NCBI RefSeq assembly: GCF_001625355.1 | Contig: NZ_JSEE01000001.1 | Coordinates: 62,001 to 126,000, forward strand | Direction of reading: 5' to 3' | From: Marinomonas sp. TW1 | Lineage (GTDB): Bacteria > Pseudomonadota > Gammaproteobacteria > Pseudomonadales > Marinomonadaceae | DNA: 64,000 bases | Shown here: positions 1-10,195 of the stretch, in pieces | Numbering within the stretch: position 1 is the first letter of the stretch | Layout: every line of letters begins with the position of its first letter | The notes under the pieces: model-generated | The model's input: only the letters and a program-made list of their open reading frames with translations | The model's database searches: none | What the model was told of the DNA's origin: nothing | Position numbers and translations under genes: made by a program

Positions 1-273
1 TTCCGCCTCAGATTCATTACCATGAAACTGAATCATCCAACGAGCACTGGCGCTAATAACCGACTCAATCAAACTTTTTTCAGCGTCAACGAACAACGCC
101 ACTGGCACCACGAATGGCGGCAACTGAGCAACAATGTCGTTCGCCACATCAGGACTCACATAACGTGGACTTTTTTCATAAAACACAAAGCCCAAAGCAT
201 CCGCACCCGCTTCGCAAGCCGACAGCGCATCCGCTAAATTGGTTATTCCACAGATTTTAACTCGACAACTCAT
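1..273 (-). CDS. trpF: Phosphoribosylanthranilate isomerase TrpF, N-terminal part (gene runs off the window)
   Basis: This enzyme isomerises N-(5-phosphoribosyl)anthranilate in tryptophan synthesis. The first 91 codons are visible, from an ATG at 273 to the window edge, with no stop. The protein begins MSCRVKICGIT, which carries the family's opening KICG strand with its catalytic cysteine, followed by the ADALGFVFYEKSPRYV segment typical of the second beta-alpha unit. The start overlaps the last 17 bases of truA, so the two are probably translated as one transcript with fimV upstream. truA followed by trpF is a common gammaproteobacterial order. The overlapping plus-strand reading frame at 22-237 is a shadow of this gene. 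Confidence 0.93.
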   Translation of the reverse strand, partial: MSCRVKICGITNLADALSACEAGADALGFVFYEKSPRYVSPDVANDIVAQLPPFVVPVALFVDAEKSLIESVISASARWMIQFHGNESEAE

Positions 274-1081
274 AACAGGACTCGTCTACAAAGGGTAAAA
301 AATGAGGGCCTAATTTGCACACAGGCACATTAAAATGTTTTGGGTATTCCGCATCGACAAAATACAAACCATAAGGCGATGCAGTAATGCCACCTTTTGT
401 CCTGTCTTTAGCGTCCAATACTTGTTGCGCCCATTCCAACGGCTGCTCACCAGCACCAATCGTCATCAACACGCCAGCAAAATTTCGTATCATGTGATGC
501 AGAAACGCATTCGCTCGTACATCCAAAACGATGTACTGACCGAGTTGATGAACATCAAAATTTAAAATAGTTCGAACTGGCGTTTTGGCTTGGCAACCAA
601 CCGCACGAAAAGACGTAAAATCATGAGTACCAATAAAGGTCGCAGCGGCTTGCCGCATGACATTGACATCAAGTGACTTGTAACTCCAAGTAACACCTTT
701 CGCCAAAATAGCGGGACAAAAATCCGCTTGATAAATTACATAACGATAGCGACGACTTAATGCACTGAATCGAGCATGAAAGTCATCGTCTACGTGACGA
801 GCTGCCACAACGCTAATATCTTCAGGAAGGTAGGTGTTAACACCCAGAGTCCAAGATCGCTCATTTCGCTCTGCTTGGGTCTCAAAATGCACAACTTGTG
901 CACTAGCATGAACACCCGAGTCTGTGCGCCCTGCACATACTACTTTTACCGTATGATTGGCGATCACAGACAAGGCTTTTTCTAATTTTTCTTGAACACT
1001 TGGAACATCAAACTTTTGGGCTTGCCAGCCCTTATACGCTGAGCCGTTATACTCAACGACCAATACCACTTTCTTAGTCAC
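257..1081 (-). CDS. truA: tRNA pseudouridine(38-40) synthase TruA
   Basis: TruA isomerises uridines 38-40 in the anticodon arm of many tRNAs. The protein has 274 residues, normal for the family. The catalytic aspartate is D54 in GRTDSGVHA, and the later conserved segments FLHHMIRN and GGITASPYGLYF are present. The start overlaps the 3' end of fimV by 8 bases and the end overlaps trpF by 17, so this is a tightly packed minus-strand operon. Confidence 0.97.
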   Translation of the reverse strand: MTKKVVLVVEYNGSAYKGWQAQKFDVPSVQEKLEKALSVIANHTVKVVCAGRTDSGVHASAQVVHFETQAERNERSWTLGVNTYLPEDISVVAARHVDDDFHARFSALSRRYRYVIYQADFCPAILAKGVTWSYKSLDVNVMRQAAATFIGTHDFTSFRAVGCQAKTPVRTILNFDVHQLGQYIVLDVRANAFLHHMIRNFAGVLMTIGAGEQPLEWAQQVLDAKDRTKGGITASPYGLYFVDAEYPKHFNVPVCKLGPHFLPFVDESCYELSS

Positions 1082-3329
1082 TTGGGAACATCCGCTCCAT
1101 CATACTTTGCGCTTCGGCAATTTGCTGTTCATTACCGGATTCAACCACATCTTCTAAAATCACACGAGCACCCTCTTCGTCACCCATATCCATATAGGCT
1201 CTGGCTAGGTCAAGCTTGGTCGCAACTTCATCACCACTGGCATCAAAGAAATCAAATTCCTCTTCGTCATCACTGATTTCTTCATCCGAAGCCGCTTCGG
1301 CCTCGCCAAATGCGGGCACATCGATCTCTTCGACATCGTCCTGCATTTCAGCCAGCGTTTCTTCAATCGAATTTTCAACACTGTCGTCTGGCACACCATT
1401 AAAGATCGCAGATTCATCGACATCTTCTTGCTCAGTGTCTTCTAACAAATTTGAAACAAACGATTCTTCTTCACTGTCAATTTGCAGATCGTCTGGTGCC
1501 GTGAATTCAGATAAATCGTCTTCCGCTTCTGCCTCTGGTTCATCTAACGCATCAAACTCATCCAGTTCAGGCTCCATGGTTGGAATATCATCAAACGCTT
1601 CTTCAGCAGCACTCTCTTCATCGGCCAAATCCAATACAGGATCAGGCAAATCGTCTATGTCTTCGAAACCTGGGAACTCTTCTTCTGGCTCATCAGCATT
1701 TTCAAGAATGTCTTCGGCTGCTGTCTCGTCCTCAAAGCCCATATCCATGTCATCGGCCACTTCTGGGAAATCAGTTGAAGCAACCTCTTCGTCAAAAGCA
1801 TTAAAATCCTCAGGCTCTTCTTCTGGCGTATCAAAGTCGAATGCAAAAGGGTCTTCTTCCGCTAACTCTTCGTTTGCTTCTGCCTCATCCATTGATTCAT
1901 CTAACGCCACTGCCGCCGCAACCGGTGTGGCTACCGCTGCTGCAGTAGACAAATCAAATTCATCCTTTTTTGCGCTGTCGACATCCTCATTTTGCTTTTT
2001 TCCTGAGCGACGCATGATTAAGCCAATCAAGAAACCTAAAAGCAGTAAGACACCCGCCCCGATTGATAAAATAATCGGATTACCAAAAATGGTATTCATC
2101 AGGGAGTCCGCTTCCGCCTGCTCTTTCTCACGGCGAATTTGGTCCGCCTCTAAAAGCTGATCAACCGTATTTTTTTGCTCTTGTAGAGCCTGTTGAGCAC
2201 TGGCGAATTGCTGCTGCAATTCCGCCATTTGTTTATCTTTCAGACTGATCAGCTTTTCAAGGGTTTCTAACTGTTTATTTAAGTCTGTTAGCTTGTCAGA
2301 TAACTCACCTTTCTCACGCTGCTCTTTGTCTAGCATTTCTTGCGACGCAGACAACTCACTCTTCAATGAGTTTACCATCGCACTGTTGCTGTCACCTGCG
2401 TTCGAACTGGATTCTTTTTCTGGCAACACACTTTGGCCGGATGCCAAGGTGAGTTGATCACCCGTCTTATCAGCAGCAGTCGCTGCAGGCTTGGCTTCGG
2501 CTTGAGTATTAAGTTGTGCTTGTTCAACGTTCCCTTGATCACCTTTCGCGGCCTTTAAAGCCATCCAAGCATCATGCTGACGCTGAAATTCGGCTTTGGA
2601 AACATTGTTATTAAACAGGGCAATTTGCTCTTGTGTTGGCAGGCGCAATACCGCGCCTTCTTTGAGCAAGTTGATGTTTTCAGAATAGAACGCGTCTTTA
2701 TTCAACGCTTGGATTGCCATCATCGTTTGATAAATGGTCAATTGATTAGACGGGCGATTACGACCAGCAATAGACCAAAGGGTATTCCCTTTGACGACAT
2801 CTAATTCCGCTTGCATAGGCATGTTTTCAGCCGCTGCGGTGGCCTCAGCAAACGCGGATGTATCTGTGGTTTGGTTTGTCGTAGGCGCCGATGTCACAGG
2901 TGCCGCTTGCACCACTTCACTTTGTGCTTTATCCACCAAGGCGGTTTGATTAAGCGGCACTTGGTATTCTCGTACCACCTGACCGCTCGGCCAACGTGCG
3001 GCCAGCACAAAATGCAACTCATCCACCATCAAAGGACGATCAGAGGAAACAGAAACAACAAAGTCACCACTTTCCTGTTCTACTTCAAACGTCAATTGAG
3101 ATAAAACACGCGTCGGCAAAAAGCCAGCCTGACGGAATTCACTTTCGCTGCCTAAGCGCACCAAAATATCGTCACTGGTTAATGCGCCCACATCAGAAAG
3201 CTCAATTTTCCCGCGGTATGGCTCATTTAAGCTTGACTGCGAGGTTAACTCACCCAACTCTAGCGCGTAACTGCTGGAGACATACAAAGCTCCAGACACA
3301 GCAATACTGACGAGGGTTTTTCTGAGCAT
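1074..3329 (-). CDS. fimV: FimV-family pilus assembly / polar hub protein
   Basis: FimV is an inner-membrane protein with a peptidoglycan-binding LysM domain. In relatives it organises type IV pili, twitching and the cell pole. From the ATG at 3329 (preceded by AAGGGAAG) it has 751 residues. It shows a signal peptide, a FimV N-terminal domain, a LysM domain around 176-230 (VKGNTLWSIA), a long glutamine- and lysine-rich coiled coil around 310-410, one membrane helix (IILSIGAGVLLLLGFLIGLI) around 420-440, a very acidic cytoplasmic stretch, and the C-terminal FimV motif with KLDLARAYMDMGD. An in-frame start at 3362 lacks a ribosome site and would bury the signal peptide. It heads the fimV-truA-trpF group. 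Confidence 0.93.
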   Translation of the reverse strand: MLRKTLVSIAVSGALYVSSSYALELGELTSQSSLNEPYRGKIELSDVGALTSDDILVRLGSESEFRQAGFLPTRVLSQLTFEVEQESGDFVVSVSSDRPLMVDELHFVLAARWPSGQVVREYQVPLNQTALVDKAQSEVVQAAPVTSAPTTNQTTDTSAFAEATAAAENMPMQAELDVVKGNTLWSIAGRNRPSNQLTIYQTMMAIQALNKDAFYSENINLLKEGAVLRLPTQEQIALFNNNVSKAEFQRQHDAWMALKAAKGDQGNVEQAQLNTQAEAKPAATAADKTGDQLTLASGQSVLPEKESSSNAGDSNSAMVNSLKSELSASQEMLDKEQREKGELSDKLTDLNKQLETLEKLISLKDKQMAELQQQFASAQQALQEQKNTVDQLLEADQIRREKEQAEADSLMNTIFGNPIILSIGAGVLLLLGFLIGLIMRRSGKKQNEDVDSAKKDEFDLSTAAAVATPVAAAVALDESMDEAEANEELAEEDPFAFDFDTPEEEPEDFNAFDEEVASTDFPEVADDMDMGFEDETAAEDILENADEPEEEFPGFEDIDDLPDPVLDLADEESAAEEAFDDIPTMEPELDEFDALDEPEAEAEDDLSEFTAPDDLQIDSEEESFVSNLLEDTEQEDVDESAIFNGVPDDSVENSIEETLAEMQDDVEEIDVPAFGEAEAASDEEISDDEEEFDFFDASGDEVATKLDLARAYMDMGDEEGARVILEDVVESGNEQQIAEAQSMMERMFPSD

Positions 3330-3519
3330 AAGCTTCCCTTTATTTACAAATAACGGACACAAATATTAAACAAGTATCTTACACAGGTGAGTATTTATCA
3401 ATAGCTTTAGAATCAATGGTTTGGACTAAATGAGTTAGGCTGACTTTTTCGTTCAATATTTACACAAAAGACGCATTCTTAAAACACGCACTGCCTCTCT
3501 CGAATCCCCCGTTAAAACG

Positions 3520-4266
3520 CTAAGTCCACTCCGATATAAAACGCTCTTTAAAATAAAAACCTTGCACATAATCCACGCCAATCTGACGAGCAAACGCCAA
3601 GTCTGATTCTTTCTCCACCCCTTCCAATACTACTTTTTTACCAGTCACCTTAGCAAAGTCGATCATTTTCTCGACGAACACCATAAAATTAGCATCTAAT
3701 CTTTGTTCCAGCACACATTTATCCAATTTAACCCACTCAACCAATTGCAGTACCGCGACCGACAACATGGATTTGGGGTTACATAAATCATCCAAAGCCG
3801 TTCTAACGCCAAGCTTATTGAATACTTCAATCATGGACAAACTCATCAAAGCATCGCTCATTTCAGAGTTTTCAATTAACTCAACAATTACCCGATCGCG
3901 GTCATGATCTTGGATCAACTCTATGAAAGGATTCTCTTCAACGTCTGTGCCACACGCATAAAAGGCATCCTGATCCAGATTCACAAACACCCTTTGCTGA
4001 CGAGACAACCCTTCTAGTTGAATGCGCTTTTGCGCCAATTCCACTTGCAATAATAACAAGGGGTTGTCATGCAAAGCGGCATAAACGAAATCAGGGCGAA
4101 TCAAACTGCCATCCGCCATTTTAAAACGCGACAATGCTTCATAGGCGTACACATCACCGCTCTTTAATTCCACAATAGGCTGAAACTCGCAGCCAAAGCG
4201 CTGTGACTCAATTAATTCTAATAACTTTCTATTGGATAACATTCTAAACAAGCCATATCTAACCAC
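3520..4266 (-). CDS. Stand-alone EAL-domain cyclic-di-GMP phosphodiesterase
   Basis: A single EAL domain of about 240 residues with no sensory or membrane part. The EALSR motif sits at 43-47. The other metal and catalytic positions look intact: the N in FVNLDQ, the E in VELIE, the double D in ALDDL, the K in VKLDK, the E in LEGVE and the Q in QGFYF. The usual DDFG is DDLC here, a mild variation. I expect an active cytoplasmic enzyme hydrolysing c-di-GMP, though a pure binding role is possible. The reading frame opens with GTG at 4266. An ATG at 4242 (MLSNRK) is an equally plausible start, since neither has a good ribosome site. A Fur-like motif lies just upstream. Confidence 0.85.
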   Translation of the reverse strand: MVRYGLFRMLSNRKLLELIESQRFGCEFQPIVELKSGDVYAYEALSRFKMADGSLIRPDFVYAALHDNPLLLLQVELAQKRIQLEGLSRQQRVFVNLDQDAFYACGTDVEENPFIELIQDHDRDRVIVELIENSEMSDALMSLSMIEVFNKLGVRTALDDLCNPKSMLSVAVLQLVEWVKLDKCVLEQRLDANFMVFVEKMIDFAKVTGKKVVLEGVEKESDLAFARQIGVDYVQGFYFKERFISEWT

Positions 4267-4279
4267 TAAAAAAGGCCAA

Positions 4280-4294
4280 TGATAATGATACTCA
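4280..4294 (-). promoter_or_regulatory. Fur-box-like inverted repeat upstream of the EAL gene
   Basis: TGATAATGATACTCA matches the 7-1-7 Fur consensus TGATAAT-N-ATTATCA at 12 of 14 positions. It lies 14 bases before the GTG start of the EAL gene, where a repressor could block transcription. It is seen only as a motif match; binding is inferred. Confidence 0.35.
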
Positions 4295-4550
4295 CATAGA
4301 AAAAAGGCAAGCCAATCCGACCAAAAACCATATTTTTATAAGTATTTTCAAAATGTTAGCAAAAAAAAAGACGTTCAAATCAGCAGCACTTCACCCTTCA
4401 GAATCAAGCATTCCGATTATCGACCTAGCATGAAAAATGCATCCCTTCACTTTTCCCTCGAAATCAGCAAAACACCAGGGTATAAAATTGAATCAACTCA
4501 CCCAAGAGACATTTAAATACCTAGCAGACTTCATTAATGACACGAACACA

Positions 4551-4583
4551 AAAAAGCCCCGCTACCTTCCGGCAGCGGGGCTT
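4551..4583 (-). terminator. Rho-independent terminator of groES-groEL
   Basis: AAGCCCCGCT pairs with AGCGGGGCTT, with a further CC/GG pair inside. On the minus strand the stem is followed by six T. It lies 35 bases after the groEL stop. The rest of the 351-base gap (4267-4617) is A-rich and shows nothing else beyond the Fur-like motif. Confidence 0.88.
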
Positions 4584-4617
4584 CATTTTCAGCTAGGCTG
4601 AGGTGTTAGGGGCTGAT

Positions 4618-6267
<1,650 letters not shown>

Positions 6268-6323
6268 CTAATACCTTTTAACTGTTTTAATGTTACAAAA
6301 ATAAATAGGAAGGATAAGACGAA

Positions 6324-6614
6324 TTAGGCTTCAATAACGCCGTAAATTTCATCTTCTTTCATGATAAGCAGTTCCTCACCGTTGATCTTCACTGTTTGGC
6401 CTGAGTATTGACCAAAAAGTACAGTGTCACCAACACTAACAGCAAGCGCACTTACATCGCCATTAGACTGAATACGGCCAGTGCCCACAGCCAAAACCTC
6501 ACCTTGTGTTGGTTTTTCTGTAGCAGATCCAGGTAGGACGATACCAGATGCGGTTGTTGTTTCTTCTTCTTTACGGCGAACAACGACACGATCGTGCAAA
6601 GGACGAATATTCAT
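6324..6614 (-). CDS. groS: Co-chaperonin GroES
   Basis: The 96-residue protein is the heptameric lid of the GroEL chamber. It begins [14 protein letters not shown], the family signature, and contains the mobile-loop region and the closing EDEIYGVIE. The ATG at 6614 is preferred over the in-frame TTG one codon earlier. GGAG lies 10 bases before the ATG. Confidence 0.98.
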   Translation of the reverse strand: MNIRPLHDRVVVRRKEEETTTASGIVLPGSATEKPTQGEVLAVGTGRIQSNGDVSALAVSVGDTVLFGQYSGQTVKINGEELLIMKEDEIYGVIEA

Positions 6615-6641
6615 CAATCATTTTCTCCAATTAAAACAATA

Positions 6642-6683
6642 CCAGGACTCCCCTGGCAGGACTTATCTCGCTTAGTTGCGAGA
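6642..6683 (-). promoter_or_regulatory. Two hairpins in the groESL 5' leader
   Basis: Downstream of the predicted heat-shock promoter the leader contains two short perfect hairpins. The first (6666-6683) pairs TCTCGC with GCGAGA. The second (6642-6656) pairs CCAGG with CCTGG around a 5-base loop. They may protect the mRNA or modulate translation; this is inference. Confidence 0.4.
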
Positions 6684-6700
6684 ATCTCTATCGAACGTTT

Positions 6701-6728
6701 ATATACGGTTGCTAATTTATTTTTCAAC
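6701..6728 (-). promoter_or_regulatory. Sigma-32-like heat-shock promoter of groESL
   Basis: On the minus strand GTTGAAA (6722-6728) is followed after 13 bases by CCGTATAT (6701-6708). The RpoH consensus is CTTGAAA, 13-15 bases, CCCCATnT. Spacing and position, about 87 bases before the groES ATG and directly after the fxsA stop, fit well. Confidence 0.7.
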
Positions 6729-6740
6729 CCATCTAATAAA

Positions 6741-7211
6741 TTATTTTTTATCAATTAAATCATTATCTTCGTTGGCGTACTCACCTTCGATGATGTCACC
6801 TTCTTTGGTGGATTCAGAGTAACCACGACTGCGCCACTGAGTACCTCGCGCCATAACAGAGCTCATCAACTTAACCACTAACCCAGCTGCGAACAACTTA
6901 CGTAGCACCGGAATCAGCAACAAGCCACCAATGGCATCGGTAACAAAACCAGGGATCAACAAACACAAACCCGCAAACAGCAACATCACACCTTCAGCGA
7001 CTTCAGATGCTGGCAGTTCACCACGACGCATTTTTTCTTGGGCCTTTAAAGAGGTCTCTAAACCTTGCTTACGAATCAGACTCACCCCTACAATAGCGGT
7101 TAGAAAGACCAAGCCCACTGTCGCCAAGCTACCGATTTCACTGCCAACTTGAATCAACACGGTCATTTCGATAATGGGCACAAGGATAAATAGTAACAAC
7201 GCAAATCTCAT
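6741..7211 (-). CDS. fxsA: FxsA family membrane protein
   Basis: FxsA is a small inner-membrane protein; in E. coli its overproduction relieves exclusion of phage T7 by F. The 156-residue protein starts at the ATG at 7211 (after GAAGG) with MRFALLLFILVPIIEM. It has the family's GLVFLTAIVGVSLIRKQG segment, further helices around LLFAGLCLLIPGFVTDAIGG, and a polar acidic tail. In-frame codons up to 7295 add a hydrophilic leader without a ribosome site and are not used. Its place directly upstream of groES is a common gammaproteobacterial arrangement. Confidence 0.92.
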   Translation of the reverse strand: MRFALLLFILVPIIEMTVLIQVGSEIGSLATVGLVFLTAIVGVSLIRKQGLETSLKAQEKMRRGELPASEVAEGVMLLFAGLCLLIPGFVTDAIGGLLLIPVLRKLFAAGLVVKLMSSVMARGTQWRSRGYSESTKEGDIIEGEYANEDNDLIDKK

Positions 7212-7247
7212 GATTACCTTCTTTTGTTTTTGACTTACTCTATAACT

Positions 7248-7571
7248 ATGGGCAATACCGTGACTAATCAAGCAATGACGCATTTTAAATCTCAAGTATT
7301 TCTAATCTTGCACCAGTCACAAACGGGTGAATGTTTCAGCTACGGAGAAATCGCCAAATTGGCAGGCTTCCCAGGTTACGCCAGGCAAGTTGGTCAATTA
7401 CTTAAAAAATTGCCCAAAGACACTAAGCTACCTTGGTATCGAGTCGTCAATGCTCAAAAGCGCATCAGCTTTGCCGAAGGAACGGACGCCTACATTCGAC
7501 AAAAAGAAAAGTTAGAAAGCGAAGGCTGGGTCGTGAACGGAAATAAACTGACTCTCAATGATCCCACGTAG
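7248..7571 (+). CDS. Alkyltransferase-like DNA-lesion-binding protein (ATL, YbaZ type)
   Basis: The 107-residue protein is homologous to the DNA-binding domain of O6-methylguanine methyltransferases. The active-site PCHR is PWYR at 62-65, so the acceptor cysteine is a tryptophan. ATL proteins cannot repair by transfer; they bind O6-alkylguanine and hand it to nucleotide excision repair. The helix-turn-helix segment YGEIAKLAGFPGYARQVG, with the arginine finger in ARQVG, is intact. It is divergent from fxsA with a short gap. ATG codons at 7248 and 7275 are both possible starts, and neither has a clear ribosome site. Confidence 0.85.
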   Translation: MGNTVTNQAMTHFKSQVFLILHQSQTGECFSYGEIAKLAGFPGYARQVGQLLKKLPKDTKLPWYRVVNAQKRISFAEGTDAYIRQKEKLESEGWVVNGNKLTLNDPT

Positions 7572-7805
7572 CCTCTCGAGCAAAAAAGCACGCTAACAAG
7601 AGTCAATAGACATCTCGCCCCAATCAACGACTTAATACCTCTATGCGCTTTTGTTCTGAAAAAACCGTGCCCCCTTTCCCAACTCACTCACCATCACACC
7701 CCTGCAACTGAAAAAGGTTCGTATTAACCTCTCAATCAGGGCATTATGACATTCAAAGGACGAACAGAAATCAATATTCATCAATAAGCAAAAGGACTTT
7801 AATGT

Positions 7806-9542
7806 ATGATGAGCGATCAAAAATTAGACGATTTAATTGAGACCCGTGGCATTTTAAAAGGACTCAATTCCACCCTCGGAATCACCAGCATCAGCCTAGT
7901 GATTGTCTTTGTGCTCTATGCGATCTTGCTGGGCAAAACAGCTAGCACGCAATTTCTGAACATCAAAACCTGGATCGAGCAAACCTTGGGCTGGTATTAC
8001 ATTGCCCTCATGCTCGCTGCCTTTCTCATCTGTCTGTATTTTATGTTTTCTAAGATTGGAAAAATCCGCTTAGGGCAAGACCATGAACGGCCAGAATTTT
8101 CCAATTTTGCTTGGTTCTCAATGCTATTTAGTTGTGGCACAGGAGCTGGCATGCTGTTTTTCTCTATGTCCGAGCCAATGATACATTTCGCCAGTCAGTG
8201 GAGCGGCGGAAACCCTTTTATGAACGCGGAAACGAAACTTGCCGTAAGCGATTTCTTTACCGCAAAGCAAGCCGCCTTGGACGCGGGATTAATGCCTGGC
8301 GATGCTCAGTTTCCGATGCCCAATGACTTAGTCTCTGATGCCGCTGCCGCAGGCCTAACACTGACGTTTTTCCATTGGGGAACCGTGGCGTGGGGGATGT
8401 ATGGTTTCGTTGGCCTTTCTCTCGCCTATTTCTCTTTTCGTAAAGGACTACCTTTATCAATACGCTCAGCCCTTTACCCTTTGATTGGTAATCGTATTTA
8501 TGGCCCCATTGGCAATGCCGCCGATATATTGGCGGTGCTCGGCACCATCTTTGGCATTTCCACCACATTAGGCTTAGGCACTCAACAGATTGGCGCAGGC
8601 TTAGTCGCCCTCGGCTTTATCGAACAATCTTCTCAGACCATCACGGTTTGCTCCATCGTTCTGGTCACCGCCCTAGCCACACTTTCTGCCACCAGCGGCG
8701 TGGGGCGAGGCATTAAATCCTTATCCACCTTGAACACCTACATCTGCCTTATTCTTTTGGCTTACTTCTTATTTGCCAGCTCCGGCACGAACTACATCAT
8801 TGCCAACTCACTGACCACATTGGGAGACTTTATCTCCAATGCCATGTCAATGAGCCTTTGGACAGCTCGCAGCCCATTAGAACGTACTTGGCAAGGCAGC
8901 TGGACTATTTTTTATTGGGGCTGGTGGATTGCTTGGTCAGCATTCGTGGGCTTATTTATTGCTCGAATCTCCCGAGGCCGAACCATTCGGGAATTTATAC
9001 TTGGTGTGATTCTAACGCCCTCATTAGCCGCTATGGCGTGGTTCAGCATCATTGGTTCTGCCGGCATTTATGAATCAATCTACGGGGCTGATATCAGCAT
9101 TTATCAAGCCGCGGTGACCAATTGGGATTATGCTGGCAGCCTGTATCGCTCCTTTGATGTTTTAACACCTGGCGTAATCGCCATCATTGCGAAAGCCTTC
9201 GCGTTGGTAGCCGTGATCATTTTTTTCATCACCGCCGCCGACTCAGGCACCCTAGTATTAGGGCGCTTATTAGCCTTTGGACGCCGGCCGCCAAAACAGC
9301 AATTGGTTATTTGGGGTGGTGTACTCGGTACGGTGACGTTGATCGTCTTGTTAATGGGGGGAACGGAAGCGATGCAAGGACTCCAAGCCGCCTCTATCGC
9401 AGGGGCGTTACCTTTTTCAATCGTCATTATTGCCATGATGGCAGGCCTAATAAAATCACTGCGAAAAGACAGTGAACTGTTGATCGTCGATAAAGAAACC
9501 GTTAAAAAGATGATCGCAAAAGAAATGGCCGATTCCCCCTAA
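7806..9542 (+). CDS. BCCT family betaine/carnitine/choline transporter
   Basis: A 578-residue integral membrane symporter with about 12 helices that takes up a quaternary ammonium compound, probably for osmoprotection. The glycine-rich motif GTGAGMLFFSMSEPM in the third helix region and the signature WTIFYWGWWIAWSAFVGLF, followed by ARISRGRTIREF, are clear. The substrate cannot be read from the sequence. Ribosome site AAAAGGA precedes tandem ATGs at 7806 and 7809. A strong terminator follows. The 234 bases between the ATL gene and this start hold its promoter region but no feature I can name. Confidence 0.93.
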   Translation: MMSDQKLDDLIETRGILKGLNSTLGITSISLVIVFVLYAILLGKTASTQFLNIKTWIEQTLGWYYIALMLAAFLICLYFMFSKIGKIRLGQDHERPEFSNFAWFSMLFSCGTGAGMLFFSMSEPMIHFASQWSGGNPFMNAETKLAVSDFFTAKQAALDAGLMPGDAQFPMPNDLVSDAAAAGLTLTFFHWGTVAWGMYGFVGLSLAYFSFRKGLPLSIRSALYPLIGNRIYGPIGNAADILAVLGTIFGISTTLGLGTQQIGAGLVALGFIEQSSQTITVCSIVLVTALATLSATSGVGRGIKSLSTLNTYICLILLAYFLFASSGTNYIIANSLTTLGDFISNAMSMSLWTARSPLERTWQGSWTIFYWGWWIAWSAFVGLFIARISRGRTIREFILGVILTPSLAAMAWFSIIGSAGIYESIYGADISIYQAAVTNWDYAGSLYRSFDVLTPGVIAIIAKAFALVAVIIFFITAADSGTLVLGRLLAFGRRPPKQQLVIWGGVLGTVTLIVLLMGGTEAMQGLQAASIAGALPFSIVIIAMMAGLIKSLRKDSELLIVDKETVKKMIAKEMADSP

Positions 9543-9570
9543 CAAAGGAACCGCCATCATCAGACCAATA

Positions 9571-9616
9571 AAAAGCCCCCCAATGCTGGCTAAGCAACGA
9601 CTGGGGGGCTTTATTT
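9571..9616. terminator. Bidirectional terminator between the BCCT gene and yajQ
   Basis: AAAGCCCCCCA pairs perfectly with TGGGGGGCTTT around a 19-base loop, with T-rich tracts on both sides (TTTATTT on plus, TTTTTATTGG on minus). It separates two convergent genes. Confidence 0.9.
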
Positions 9617-9639
9617 GAAACCGTTTAATAAGGTCTCGT

Positions 9640-10125
9640 TTAATCTCTAAAATTATTAAACTGCACTGGCTGTGACAAATCGGCACCGCGCAGCAAGGTC
9701 ATCACCTGCTGTAAGTCATCACGCTTTTTACCTGTGACACGCAATTGGTCACCTTGGATTTGCGCCTGCACTTTGATCTTGCTGTCTTTGATCATTTTGA
9801 CAATTTTTTTCGCTTCCGCTGTCTCAAGCCCTTCTTTCATTTTGACCGCTTGCGATACACGCATATTGCCTTTTTCAATGTCTTCTTTTTCTAGACTTTT
9901 CAGGTCAATACCACGATTAACGAGCTTTTGATTTAAAATATCCGACAATTGACGAAGCTGAGGCTCGGCTTCGGCTTGCATAACCACGCTGGATTTATCT
10001 TTTATTTCAAAGCTGGCTTTGACACCTTTAAAGTCATAACGTGTTGTAATTTCTCGGTTTGCTTGGTCTACGGCGTTACTTACTTCGTGCCAGTCCAGTT
10101 CAGAGACTACATCAAATGATGGCAT
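9640..10125 (-). CDS. yajQ: YajQ family nucleotide-binding protein
   Basis: The 161-residue protein belongs to the DUF520/YajQ family, whose members bind c-di-GMP or other nucleotides and act as regulators. It starts MPSFDVVSELDWHEV, contains the family segments NREITTRYDFKG and VQAQIQGDQLRVTGKKRDDLQ, and ends NFRD, all typical. AAGGAG lies before the ATG. It stands alone, convergent with the BCCT gene and divergent from the panE-like gene. Confidence 0.95.
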   Translation of the reverse strand: MPSFDVVSELDWHEVSNAVDQANREITTRYDFKGVKASFEIKDKSSVVMQAEAEPQLRQLSDILNQKLVNRGIDLKSLEKEDIEKGNMRVSQAVKMKEGLETAEAKKIVKMIKDSKIKVQAQIQGDQLRVTGKKRDDLQQVMTLLRGADLSQPVQFNNFRD

Positions 10126-10195
10126 TTTCTGCTCCTTTGCATTTTCAATCAGTTCGTTTGGCGCGATAATAGCAAGAATTGAAATAAAACACCTA

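Noticed and set aside
22..237. 71-codon plus-strand frame at the window start
   Set aside because: It lies antisense to trpF, whose minus-strand translation matches the family from its first residue.
1216..2160. 314-codon serine-rich plus-strand frame
   Set aside because: Antisense shadow of the acidic region of fimV; its serine runs are just the reverse reading of Glu/Asp codons.
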